Assembly: GCF_003148565.1 (NCBI RefSeq)
Contig: NZ_QGGL01000011.1
Location: 112,082 to 176,081 of the forward strand
Direction of reading: 5' to 3'
From: Tumebacillus permanentifrigoris
Lineage (GTDB): Bacteria > Bacillota > Bacilli > Tumebacillales > Tumebacillaceae
Length of the DNA stretch: 64,000 bases
Shown: positions 45,052 through 53,271 of the stretch, piece after piece
How the letters are laid out: each line of letters starts with the position of its first letter
Position numbering within the stretch: the stretch's first letter is position 1
Program-made: the position numbers and the translations under genes
Notes under the pieces: generated by a model
Database searches by the model: none
Told to the model about the DNA's origin: nothing
The model's input: the letters and a program-made list of their open reading frames with translations, nothing else

Positions 45052-46782
45052 TTAGTTCATCTCCTTCACGAAGTTGTAGATCTCGGACGGAACATACGGG
45101 TTACCGTCGTATTTCACTTGGGAATCCAGCTCGCCTTTGATGCCGTTGAAGCGCATGATGTTTTTGAGCTGACCCGTTGCGTTGTTCTCGATGACGAGTA
45201 CTTTTTTCGCGCGGTCGACGTACTTTTGAACGGAAGCAATCGGGAACGGGTTGAGAACTTTGACGTGCAGGTGACCGATTTTGCGGCCTTCTGCTTGCAG
45301 GCGCTCCATCGCTTCGTCGATCAGACCAGCCGTGGAGCCGACGCCGACGAGCAGCAATTCGTAATCTTCATCCCCGTTGAAGGAGAGGGAGTTCGGCAGT
45401 TCGACGCCGTCAAACTTGTTGAGGCGCTTGTTCATCATCTTGGTACGGATATGCTTGTCCTCGGTCGGACGGCCAACTTCGGTGTGTTCGACGCCGGTGA
45501 CGTGGTGGAGACCGCCTTTTTTACCCGGGAAGACGCGCGGAGAGATCATGTCCTCGGTGAACTCGAAGCGCTTGAACAGTTGACCCTGCGGAGTAGCAGC
45601 CAATTGCTCATCGGTCGCGAGTTTGCCGCGGTCGATCGTAACGCGGGAGAAGTCAAACTTCTCAACAGTTTGGTCGGACAGGGACAGCGCGAGGTCGGTC
45701 AGGATGATCGTCGGAACTTGGTAATGATCAGCCCAGTTGAACGCATCCACCGTCATGTAGAAGCATTCCTCTGCATTGGACGGAGCCACGACGATCTTTT
45801 CGATCTCACCGTGCGTCCCCCACAGAGCTGCGTACATGTCGGATTGCTCGTGCTTGGTCGGCATCCCGGTGGACGGACCGCCACGTTGGGTGTCGAAGAT
45901 CACGATCGGGTTTTCGGTGATACCAGCCAGACCGATCCCTTCCATCATCAGTGCGAGGCCCGGGCCGGAGGTGGAGGTACAGACGCGGGAACCACCGAAG
46001 GAAGCACCGATCGACATGGTGACCGCTGCGATTTCGTCCTCGGTTTGCAGTACGTGACCGCCAACTTTCGGCAGTTTTTTGATCAGGTATTCCATGATAT
46101 CAGAAGCCGGGGTGATCGGGTACGCCGGCATCAGGCGGACGCCTGCTGCCAGTGCGCCGAAGCCGCACGCATCGTTCCCGGTGAGGTACAGACGCTCAAC
46201 ACCGTCGCCCGGCGCCAGGTTCAGGTCGGACAGATCGATGCCTTGGTCGATGACGTATTGGAAGCCCGCTTTGAGGGCGTTCATGTTGTTTTGGACGACG
46301 GCTTCACCCTTGCGGAGGAACTTGTCGTTCAGGTAGGACAGGAACGTTTCCGGCGAGAGGCCCAGAACTGCAGCAGTCGCGCCGACAGCCACCATGTTTT
46401 TCATGATCGCTGAACCGTTTTCTTCTGCGATTTTGGTGAGCGGAACCGGGAAGAAGCGAACTTGCTTGCCTTCCGGTGCAACCGGGTTGAACTTCGCATC
46501 GGCGATCAGAACGCCGTTGTCACGCAATTCATACGAGTTGAAGTCGATGGTTTCTTGGTCAAACGCGATCAGGATGTCGAGATGGTCAGCGTTCGCCAGA
46601 CGAGAAGAGGTAGAGATACGGATCTTATAGTTCGTATGACCGCCCTTGATACGGGACGAGAAATGACGATACCCGTAGATGAAGTAGCCATGTCGGTTCA
46701 GGCTGGTTGCCAAGATGTTACCGGTGGAATCAATACCTTCACCTTGTTGGCCCCCAACTTTCCAAGAAAGTTGTTCTAACAT
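45052..46782 (-). CDS. korA: 2-oxoacid:ferredoxin oxidoreductase, alpha (gamma-alpha fusion) subunit (first copy)
   Basis: A 576-residue fused subunit. The N-terminal gamma domain (about 1-190, SWKVGGQQGEGIDSTG) is joined to the alpha pyrimidine-binding domain (ACGFGALAAGVRLMPAYPIT, and STSGPGLALMMEG). It is the two-subunit type common in aerobic bacteria. GAGGAGTGG precedes ATG 46782. It follows a GntR gene on the same strand by 75 bases, so regulator and enzyme may form one unit. Confidence 0.94.
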   Translation of the reverse strand: MLEQLSWKVGGQQGEGIDSTGNILATSLNRHGYFIYGYRHFSSRIKGGHTNYKIRISTSSRLANADHLDILIAFDQETIDFNSYELRDNGVLIADAKFNPVAPEGKQVRFFPVPLTKIAEENGSAIMKNMVAVGATAAVLGLSPETFLSYLNDKFLRKGEAVVQNNMNALKAGFQYVIDQGIDLSDLNLAPGDGVERLYLTGNDACGFGALAAGVRLMPAYPITPASDIMEYLIKKLPKVGGHVLQTEDEIAAVTMSIGASFGGSRVCTSTSGPGLALMMEGIGLAGITENPIVIFDTQRGGPSTGMPTKHEQSDMYAALWGTHGEIEKIVVAPSNAEECFYMTVDAFNWADHYQVPTIILTDLALSLSDQTVEKFDFSRVTIDRGKLATDEQLAATPQGQLFKRFEFTEDMISPRVFPGKKGGLHHVTGVEHTEVGRPTEDKHIRTKMMNKRLNKFDGVELPNSLSFNGDEDYELLLVGVGSTAGLIDEAMERLQAEGRKIGHLHVKVLNPFPIASVQKYVDRAKKVLVIENNATGQLKNIMRFNGIKGELDSQVKYDGNPYVPSEIYNFVKEMN

Positions 46783-46857
46783 GTTTCAGTTCCACTCCTC
46801 GTAAACATTAAGTGATTGCTCTCTATACAAACGGATAGTGAGGATCGAAAAATTGGC

Positions 46858-47820
46858 TTATTGGCGCCGTAAATCAATCAATGCGGCGCGCAACAAATTG
46901 ATCGAGGCTACATCCGGTTTGTAAACAAATTCAATGATCTCTTGGCGACGGGTCATGCACTGTTCAACTTCGCGGCGGCGTCCAGGCGATACGATGATCA
47001 CATCGAGCGCGGCCACGATGTCGGCGAGGCTCTGGTCAGACTTGTTCGTGTAGGCACGGATGTCCACCCCGTCGAGACCGGCATTTTTAAGTGCCAGTAA
47101 TACTTTGCCCGCAAAGTTGTCGGACTTACATACCAGACCAACTTTTCTTCCAACTGGGATGCGTGCAATCCGTACAATTGTCTCCAATTGCGGATCGAGT
47201 GCGATCGCCAGTACATTTTCACGACTGCCTAACAGGCCCTTAACCTCATCATAATGAAAGAAAGTTGTAATGACAAGGTCAGAGGCGATCACCTCAGGCA
47301 GATAGCGCTCCATGTCCCGGTTGATGTCTTCGAGAACCAGCGGGGTGATCGAGATGCCCGAGTCAAACTGCAACTTTTTGGCGAAGTACTCGACTTGCTC
47401 GCGGTTGCACTCGATAAACGCAACGCGGACGCGGCTGAGAAACTCCAATTTCTCCTGCGTGCGGGCTGCCGCAAATTCGGCAAATTCTTCGAGCGTGAAG
47501 CCCAGCTGCAGACCTTCCTCCATCGCCACATCGATGATTTTCAGCAACAAGTCCTTCCGATTCTCAATGCGGACGGCATCGTCGCGGTCACAAACAAACG
47601 TGCCACGCCCTTGAACCGAACTCAGGACGCCCTCAGCCTCTAGCTCTTGGTAGGCTTGGGAGACGGTGTTGCGGCTGACCTTGAGTTTTTCCGACAGCTC
47701 TCGTTCGGTAGGGAGCTTGTCACCCGTTTTCCAGACCCCGCTTTTGATTTCAGCAAGCACGGCTTCCTTCACCTGTATGTAGAGCGGAATTCCGTTCTTG
47801 CGCACAATCGGAAAAGACAT
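46858..47820 (-). CDS. GntR-family transcriptional regulator
   Basis: A 320-residue regulator. The N-terminal winged helix-turn-helix (about 8-75) reads TERELSEKLKVSRNTVSQAY. The C-terminal 220 residues do not look like FCD, UTRA or aminotransferase effector domains; segments such as VRVAFIECNREQ and VGRKVGLVCKSD suggest alternating alpha/beta ligand-binding folds. It lies between korA and a divergent glycerophosphodiesterase gene, with a perfect palindrome 15 bases from its start. The ligand is unknown. Confidence 0.88.
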   Translation of the reverse strand: MSFPIVRKNGIPLYIQVKEAVLAEIKSGVWKTGDKLPTERELSEKLKVSRNTVSQAYQELEAEGVLSSVQGRGTFVCDRDDAVRIENRKDLLLKIIDVAMEEGLQLGFTLEEFAEFAAARTQEKLEFLSRVRVAFIECNREQVEYFAKKLQFDSGISITPLVLEDINRDMERYLPEVIASDLVITTFFHYDEVKGLLGSRENVLAIALDPQLETIVRIARIPVGRKVGLVCKSDNFAGKVLLALKNAGLDGVDIRAYTNKSDQSLADIVAALDVIIVSPGRRREVEQCMTRRQEIIEFVYKPDVASINLLRAALIDLRRQ

Positions 47821-47835
47821 GTGCTCACCTCATGA

Positions 47836-47851
47836 AATGGATTAATCCATT
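47836..47851. promoter_or_regulatory. 16-bp perfect palindrome, candidate GntR operator
   Basis: AATGGATTAATCCATT is fully self-complementary and lies in the divergent intergenic region, 15 bases from the GntR start and about 110 bases from the phosphodiesterase start. GntR-type regulators commonly bind such sites near their own genes. Confidence 0.6.
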
Positions 47852-47963
47852 GATCCTAACAACTTGCTTCGCCAACATTATACACCTACTCTGTCGTCAC
47901 GGAAAGTTCATTTTGCGGAAATAAGAAGGATTTGTTATCTTTGGGCTGGGAGGGGTGTTCACT

Positions 47964-48710
47964 ATGCAGATTAATAGGAAAAAAGTGTTAAATCTAGCCC
48001 ACCGTGGGGCATCTGGGTACGCGCCGGAAAACACGATGGAAGCCTTTCAAGTCGCTGACTTGATGGGGGCCGATGGATTTGAGTTTGATGTGCAGATCAC
48101 CCGCGATGGCGTGCCGGTGGTGATCCACGATGAGTTGCTGAACCGCACGACCAACGGGCGGGGCTATGTACACGAGCACACATTGGCAGAATTGCGCGCG
48201 CTCGACGCGGGGTCGTGGTATGATCCATCCTTTGCCGGGGAGCGCATTCCAACCTTGCAGGAAGTCATCGACGCGTTCGGGAACCGGATGGTGTTGAACA
48301 TCGAGTTGAAGAACTCGATTTTTCCGATGCCGGGCTTGGAGGAGCGAACGTTGGAATTGATTCGACGCTACCAGATCGAGGAGCGCGTGATCGTCTCTTC
48401 GTTCCACCACGGCTCGATGCAGAAATTCCATCAACTCGCCCCCGACATCTCGACCGGGCTGTTGTATGATTGTGTGATCGTCGGAGCGGTCGAGTATGCC
48501 AAGCGGCTCGGGGCACGGGCGTTGCATCCGTTCTTTGCCACCATCAAACCGCAGTTCCTCGCTGAAGCGCACGCAGCGGAGCTGGCAGTGAATGTCTGGA
48601 CGGTCAACGAGGAGGAGCACATGCGTCTGGTGGCCAACCTCGGGGTTGATGCGATCATCACGAATTATCCAGACCGTTTGAAGGGGATACTTGAGAGTAC
48701 CTATATATAG
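47964..48710 (+). CDS. Glycerophosphodiester phosphodiesterase
   Basis: A 248-residue TIM-barrel GDPD enzyme: NLAHRGASGYAPENTMEAF holds the first catalytic His and Arg, and DGFEFDVQITRDGVPVVIHDE the metal Glu/Asp and second His. It hydrolyses deacylated phospholipids to glycerol 3-phosphate and alcohol; no signal peptide, so cytoplasmic. ATG 47964 is eight bases after GGAGGGG; the in-frame GTG upstream lies within that site. Confidence 0.94.
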   Translation: MQINRKKVLNLAHRGASGYAPENTMEAFQVADLMGADGFEFDVQITRDGVPVVIHDELLNRTTNGRGYVHEHTLAELRALDAGSWYDPSFAGERIPTLQEVIDAFGNRMVLNIELKNSIFPMPGLEERTLELIRRYQIEERVIVSSFHHGSMQKFHQLAPDISTGLLYDCVIVGAVEYAKRLGARALHPFFATIKPQFLAEAHAAELAVNVWTVNEEEHMRLVANLGVDAIITNYPDRLKGILESTYI

Positions 48711-48766
48711 GAAGAGTTTCATCAATTCAGGATTGGCTCATTGTTTTTGGAGTCCTTTGTGTGGAG

Positions 48767-48804
48767 AAAAAGACCCTATCCGCGCAGGCGGACGGGGTCT
48801 TTTA
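48767..48804 (+). terminator. Intrinsic terminator after the phosphodiesterase gene
   Basis: AGACCCTATCCGC pairs with GGCGGACGGGGTCT around a short loop, then TTTATTT. Confidence 0.85.
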
Positions 48805-48850
48805 TTTCGCGGCACGAAAAAGGCTAGACCAATAGCAGGAGGTGTCCGCG

Positions 48851-49276
48851 ATGCCGTTCCACATAGGCTTGCTGGGGAAGTATGACAAGCGCTATTATGA
48901 AATGTATAAACACCCCACCCGCGCAGACCTAAAGCAGCTCGCAGAACAGACCGAGTATCCGCACAAGTGTCGGCTACTGCTCACCGAAGAGGGCGAACTC
49001 TACGCCTTCAACATCGAATTGCTCCACCATCTCGCCTCCGCAGAATTGGACGAGGAGGGACTGTCGATCCTCTGCTTTTTTGACGACAACCGTTTGGAAG
49101 CGGCAGATGTGGGCAATCTAGAGCATACAGACATTTGTCGTGCCATCCAGCAAGCGGCCGACGCGTTCCGCCGACTCGGTCTTGGCGATGAAACAGAAGT
49201 CCGTGTGATCCTCAATCAAGGGATATGGGGAGACAAGTCCCTGACGTTTCGAGAAGTTGTTGCAGGAAATTGGTGA
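48851..49276 (+). CDS. Hypothetical protein
   Basis: A 141-residue soluble protein (MPFHIGLLGKYDKRYYEMY at the start), acidic, alpha/beta by pattern, with no motif I recognise. ATG 48851 has AGGAGG eight bases upstream; an in-frame GTG at 48842 overlaps that site. It is followed by a weak hairpin and then the helicase gene. Confidence 0.65.
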   Translation: MPFHIGLLGKYDKRYYEMYKHPTRADLKQLAEQTEYPHKCRLLLTEEGELYAFNIELLHHLASAELDEEGLSILCFFDDNRLEAADVGNLEHTDICRAIQQAADAFRRLGLGDETEVRVILNQGIWGDKSLTFREVVAGNW

Positions 49277-49313
49277 CAACCGATCCAAACTGTGATAATA
49301 TTATCCTTTGAAA

Positions 49314-49349
49314 CGTGAGGAAGCTCCTCGCGGAATTTCTTTTTCTTTT
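49314..49349 (+). terminator. Weak terminator or leader hairpin before the helicase
   Basis: GTGAGGA pairs with TCCTCGC, followed by AATTTCTTTTTC. It may terminate the preceding gene or lie in the helicase leader. Confidence 0.4.
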
Positions 49350-49429
49350 GCGCTTACATACAACCTAAGGTCCAAATGTGGGCACACTAGACCAGAGAAG
49401 GTGTTTATATTATAGGAGGAAACAAAACC

Positions 49430-51154
49430 ATGGCATTGTTTGCAGAACTCGGTATTGACAAAGACGTACTACGCTCCCTCGAGGACATGGGGTTTGAAGA
49501 AGCAACCCCGATCCAAGCGGAGACCATTCCGCTCGCGCTCGCTGGCAAGGACGTAATCGGCCAAGCGCAGACCGGAACGGGGAAGACAGCTGCATTCGTC
49601 ATCCCAACCATCTCCCGACTTGATAGAAGCAAAAGCGCAATCCAAGTTCTCATCATCGCACCGACTCGTGAACTCGCGATCCAAGTCGCGGACGAGACCG
49701 GCAAGCTCAGCAAGTTCTCCCGCGTCAACGTCCTGCCGGTCTACGGTGGTCAACCAATCGACCGTCAGATCAAAGGACTGAAGCGCAACCCGGAATTCAT
49801 CATCGGTACCCCGGGCCGTCTGCTCGATCACATCCGCCGCAAAACCATCCGTCTGCAGGACGTAAACACCGTCATCCTCGACGAAGCGGATGAAATGCTC
49901 GACATGGGCTTCCTCGAAGATATTGAAGCCATCCTCGCAGAAGTCCCGAACGCGGATCGTCAGACCCTACTGTTCTCGGCGACGATGCCGGACCCGATCC
50001 GTCGTCTGGCGGAACGCTTCATGAAGAGCCCGGAGGTCGTGCGCATCCAATCCCAAGGCGTGACTGCGCCGAAGATCGCGCAAGTGTACTACGAAGTTGC
50101 AGACAAAAACAAAGTTGACGCGCTGACCCGCTTGCTGGATGTAGAAGATCCGGAACTCGGCGTTATCTTCTGCCGCACCAAGCGTGGCGTTGACGAGTTG
50201 CAAAAACTTCTGCAATCCCGCGGCTACCTCGCTTCGGGTCTGCATGGTGACATGACCCAGCGTGAGCGCGACCAAGTCATGCACCAATTCCGTCAAGGTT
50301 CGATCGACCTGTTGATCGCAACCGACGTGGCTGCACGTGGTCTCGACGTCGAAGGCGTTTCCCACGTTGTCAACTATGACATCCCGCAAGACGTGGATTC
50401 CTACGTTCACCGCATCGGCCGTACCGGTCGTGCAGGTCGCGAAGGCAAAGCGTTGACCCTGGTTGCACCGCGTGAGTACAAATTGCTTCGCATGATCGAG
50501 CAAGCGATCGGCAAGCGCATCCACAAATCGCTGCTGCCGACGTTGGCTGAACTCAAAGAGCGCCAGCAATCGCGCATCATGGAACGCGTCCTGACCGGCA
50601 TGGAGGACGTCGAATCCCAATTCGAAGAACTGGCGAATGAACTGCTCGGCCAGCATGATTCCGTACAAATCGTCGCAGCAGCACTGAAAATCATCGGCGA
50701 AGACCTCGTCGGTGAACAAGAGCTGACCTCGATTGACATGAGCCTTGAGGAAGTCGTCGACTTCTCCAAACGCTTCCGTGAAACTCGTGAACAACGTGGC
50801 GGCACCGGCGGTGGCAACCGTGGTGGCGGCTATGGCAACAAGCGTCCGGGCGGCAGCTACGGCGGCGGCGGTGGCGGCGGCTACCGTGGTCGTGATGGCG
50901 AACGTCGCAGCGGTGGCGGCGGTGGTGGTTACCGCGGTGGCTCCGGCGGCGGCACGGGTGGCGGTGGCTACCGTGGCGGCGAAGGTTCTGGCACCGGTGG
51001 CGGCGGTTACCGTGGTGGCGAGGGCGGCGGCTACAAAAAGCGCGCAGTCCAAGGCTCCGGTACTGGCGGCGGCGGTTACAAAGGCGGCAGTGGCGGCAGT
51101 GAACGTCGTGCTTCCGGCGAAGGCAAATCCGCTCCGCGCGGCCCGCGTTTCTAA
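49430..51154 (+). CDS. DEAD-box ATP-dependent RNA helicase with glycine-rich tail
   Basis: A 574-residue CshA/DeaD-type helicase. Motifs in order: Q motif TPIQAETIP, motif I AQTGTGKT, motif II DEAD, motif III SAT, and motif VI HRIGRTGRAGREG. The core spans about 1-370, with a dimerisation-like region to 450. From about 455 the tail is almost entirely Gly, Arg, Tyr and Ser, with repeated GGGGYRGG-like units; such RGG tails bind RNA. It unwinds structured RNA in ribosome assembly and the degradosome. AGGAGG precedes the ATG. Confidence 0.95.
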   Translation: MALFAELGIDKDVLRSLEDMGFEEATPIQAETIPLALAGKDVIGQAQTGTGKTAAFVIPTISRLDRSKSAIQVLIIAPTRELAIQVADETGKLSKFSRVNVLPVYGGQPIDRQIKGLKRNPEFIIGTPGRLLDHIRRKTIRLQDVNTVILDEADEMLDMGFLEDIEAILAEVPNADRQTLLFSATMPDPIRRLAERFMKSPEVVRIQSQGVTAPKIAQVYYEVADKNKVDALTRLLDVEDPELGVIFCRTKRGVDELQKLLQSRGYLASGLHGDMTQRERDQVMHQFRQGSIDLLIATDVAARGLDVEGVSHVVNYDIPQDVDSYVHRIGRTGRAGREGKALTLVAPREYKLLRMIEQAIGKRIHKSLLPTLAELKERQQSRIMERVLTGMEDVESQFEELANELLGQHDSVQIVAAALKIIGEDLVGEQELTSIDMSLEEVVDFSKRFRETREQRGGTGGGNRGGGYGNKRPGGSYGGGGGGGYRGRDGERRSGGGGGGYRGGSGGGTGGGGYRGGEGSGTGGGGYRGGEGGGYKKRAVQGSGTGGGGYKGGSGGSERRASGEGKSAPRGPRF

Positions 51155-51176
51155 GTAAAAATAGAATAGAATCAGC

Positions 51177-51215
51177 AAAAAGTCACGACTCGCACTAGGC
51201 GAGTCGTGACTTTTT
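51177..51215 (+). terminator. Intrinsic terminator after the helicase
   Basis: GTCACGACTCGC pairs with GCGAGTCGTGAC around ACTAG, then TTTTT. Confidence 0.92.
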
Positions 51216-51280
51216 GATTAGAAGAAATAAAGGAGGGCCATCATAAAATAGAGTAACGATTCCTGTAGGTGATTTACACA

Positions 51281-51309
51281 TTGACCATATGGTTATCCTC
51301 ACCTATAAT
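51281..51309 (+). promoter_or_regulatory. Near-consensus SigA promoter of a small transcription unit
   Basis: TTGACC and TATAAT are separated by 17 bases. Transcription should start near 51316 and would run through a 30-codon frame to the terminator at 51466-51504, giving an RNA of about 190 bases. Confidence 0.85.
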
Positions 51310-51361
51310 GATGGCACAACATAGAAGGTTACAACTACTCACAGGACTGGTGGTGGACGAG

Positions 51362-51454
51362 ATGGATTTTATCCGTGGTTGTCTGTATGGGTTGATTCCA
51401 GCGTTATTTGGTTGGAGCATTCTCGTCGGTTGTCTCATGTGGGTACTTGGTTAG
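51362..51454 (+). CDS. 30-residue hydrophobic membrane peptide
   Basis: The frame begins MDFIRGCLYG and continues as one strongly hydrophobic segment to MWVLG, a single likely membrane helix. A weak GGTGG lies upstream. The longer frame begins before the promoter and cannot be translated from it. Its own consensus promoter and terminator make it a genuine transcription unit, but whether the product is the peptide or the RNA is open. Confidence 0.5.
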   Translation: MDFIRGCLYGLIPALFGWSILVGCLMWVLG

Positions 51455-51465
51455 GGGATCATACC

Positions 51466-51504
51466 AACAGTTTCGATGCAGGGGAGCATCGAAACTGTTT
51501 TTTT
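51466..51504 (+). terminator. Strong terminator of the small unit
   Basis: AACAGTTTCGATGC pairs perfectly with GCATCGAAACTGTT around AGGGGA, followed by seven T residues. Confidence 0.92.
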
Positions 51505-51548
51505 GCTACAATGAGAGCAAGAAAAACGCAGGGGAGAACCAGCGAATC

Positions 51549-52070
51549 ATGGAACGTAAAAGAAACGGCAACAAACTGATCCTGCTCTTGGTGCTGTTCG
51601 TCCTCGTGTTCAGCGGTGCGGTCTGGTGGATGACCGACCAACAGTTGGCGACGAACCAAGGGCAGAAAACGATCAAGACCTACACGCTCAAGCAGGAAGT
51701 CATCCTTGGGCGCTTCGTGCTAGAGCTCAACGAGGTGCAGAGAAAACCCAAAATCGTAGGCGAGACCAACGCAGTCGATGCGACGGGCACGTTCTACTTG
51801 GTCAATGTTTCGTTGCGCAACCTTGATGCCAACCCGCAGACGCCTGTTTTGTCACAGTTCAAGATGTTGCTCTCGAATGGCTCCTTGCTCGCGGCCGACA
51901 ATACCGCCAGCCTGCTCGCCAATCCGACGGGACATGCGTTCTTTCTCAAGAACGTCACCGCCAACGAGACGGTCAAGGGCACCCTCGTGTTTGACGTACC
52001 CAAGGGTGAGACCCCGCAACTGCAAGCGACCAGCGGTGACCAAACCATCAACTTCGACCTCAAACAATAG
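51549..52070 (+). CDS. Membrane-anchored DUF4352-like protein
   Basis: A 173-residue protein. A basic N-terminus and one hydrophobic helix (about 10-28) anchor or export it; the rest is a beta-rich domain like DUF4352 (TFYLVNVSLRNLDANPQTPV, ETVKGTLVFDVPKG), an immunoglobulin-like fold found on Gram-positive surfaces. ATG 51549 is preceded by GGGGAG; the longer frame crosses a terminator. No lipobox cysteine is present. Function unknown. Confidence 0.78.
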   Translation: MERKRNGNKLILLLVLFVLVFSGAVWWMTDQQLATNQGQKTIKTYTLKQEVILGRFVLELNEVQRKPKIVGETNAVDATGTFYLVNVSLRNLDANPQTPVLSQFKMLLSNGSLLAADNTASLLANPTGHAFFLKNVTANETVKGTLVFDVPKGETPQLQATSGDQTINFDLKQ

Positions 52071-52086
52071 CGCGAATCGGGTCACG

Positions 52087-52121
52087 AAAAAAGCCCTCAC
52101 CCAATCGGGGGAGGGCTTTTT
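52087..52121. terminator. Bidirectional terminator before thiO
   Basis: AAAAGCCCTCACCC pairs with GGGGGAGGGCTTTT (one mismatch region), with A and T runs outside. Confidence 0.88.
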
Positions 52122-52143
52122 GGCAACCACTTTTGGTCATCGA

Positions 52144-53271
52144 TTAGGTGTTGACACTGCGAGCGACCGAAAACGGGGTCAGATCTACCGAGGTCTGCTG
52201 TCCAGTCAGGACTTCCCGCATCACTTTGCCTGTGATCGCCGACAGCAGCACGCCGTTGCGGAAGTGGCCTGAGGCGATGTAGAGACCGGGTGCGCCAGGC
52301 ACACCGCCTAGCACAGGGAGTCCGTCGCGCGAACCTGGTCTGAGACCGGCGATCGGCTCCACAAATGGCAGGGAGGCAAGCGATGGCATCAGTCCGACGG
52401 CTTGGTTGGACAGTTGCGCCAGCGCCCCGAGATTCGGACGGCTATCAAAACCAGATTCCTCCTCGGTGGCACCGACGTAAACTTGCCCGTTGCGCTTGGG
52501 TAGGATGTAACAGCCGTGCGTGAAGATCGTGTACGGTGTCGGCGGGGCGTAGGAGTTGAGGAGCAACGACTGACCTTTGACCGGATGGATCGGGATGTCG
52601 AGGTTGAGTTCACGACCGAGCAACCCAGTCCACGCACCCGTTGCCAGCACCACACGATTCGCACGGATCGGGCCGTTCAGCGTATGTACGCCGACGATCG
52701 CTCCGTTCTCTGTAAGAAATCCGCTCATCGAAGTTTGTTCCCTGAACTGCGCACCGAGCGCTTTTGCCGAAGCGACCAGTCCGAGCAGGAACGCCATGTT
52801 GCGAACTTGGTGATCGTCAGGGAGGTAGAGCGCTCCATAGGTCGCAGAGATCACATCATCGCCGAGGATGCGGCGGAGTTCATCGTCCTCGTACCATTCG
52901 GCGCGTTGACCGGCTGACCGCTGCCAAACTTGGCGAGTCAGCAACTCCTGTCGATCCACTTCGTTGACCGCCACGCGGAAGATCCCCGGCGTCTGCAATT
53001 CCATGTCACAACCGCAGATCTCCAACAGCTCCTCTCGAAGCGTTGGAAAAAGCGCCCGTGAAGTCACGCCTAACTCATACATCGGCCCTGCCGCCATCAT
53101 CTCCACTTGTGCGCCGAGCATCCCAGCACCAGCGCGGGTAGATTGCGAACCGAGGTTATCCTTCTCGATGACGAGCGTCTGCACACTCGCCTTCGCCAAT
53201 TCATAGGCGATCGCGACACCGATCACACCACCACCGACGATCAGTACATCCGTTTCCGTACTGTGGCTCAT
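52144..53271 (-). CDS. thiO: Glycine oxidase ThiO
   Basis: A 375-residue FAD-dependent amine oxidase: VLIVGGGVIGVAIAYELAK binds the FAD ADP moiety, and VLATGAWTGLLGRELNLD and IAGLRPGSRDGLPVLGGV are family segments. It oxidises glycine to dehydroglycine for thiazole synthesis in aerobic thiamine biosynthesis. It overlaps tenI by four bases. thiS, thiG and thiF, which usually follow, are absent here. Confidence 0.93.
   Translation of the reverse strand: MSHSTETDVLIVGGGVIGVAIAYELAKASVQTLVIEKDNLGSQSTRAGAGMLGAQVEMMAAGPMYELGVTSRALFPTLREELLEICGCDMELQTPGIFRVAVNEVDRQELLTRQVWQRSAGQRAEWYEDDELRRILGDDVISATYGALYLPDDHQVRNMAFLLGLVASAKALGAQFREQTSMSGFLTENGAIVGVHTLNGPIRANRVVLATGAWTGLLGRELNLDIPIHPVKGQSLLLNSYAPPTPYTIFTHGCYILPKRNGQVYVGATEEESGFDSRPNLGALAQLSNQAVGLMPSLASLPFVEPIAGLRPGSRDGLPVLGGVPGAPGLYIASGHFRNGVLLSAITGKVMREVLTGQQTSVDLTPFSVARSVNT

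Noticed and set aside
50790..51154. Repeated GGTGGCGG units as a CRISPR or tandem-repeat locus
   Set aside because: The repeats are in frame and encode the Gly-rich helicase tail; spacing is irregular and no unique spacers exist.
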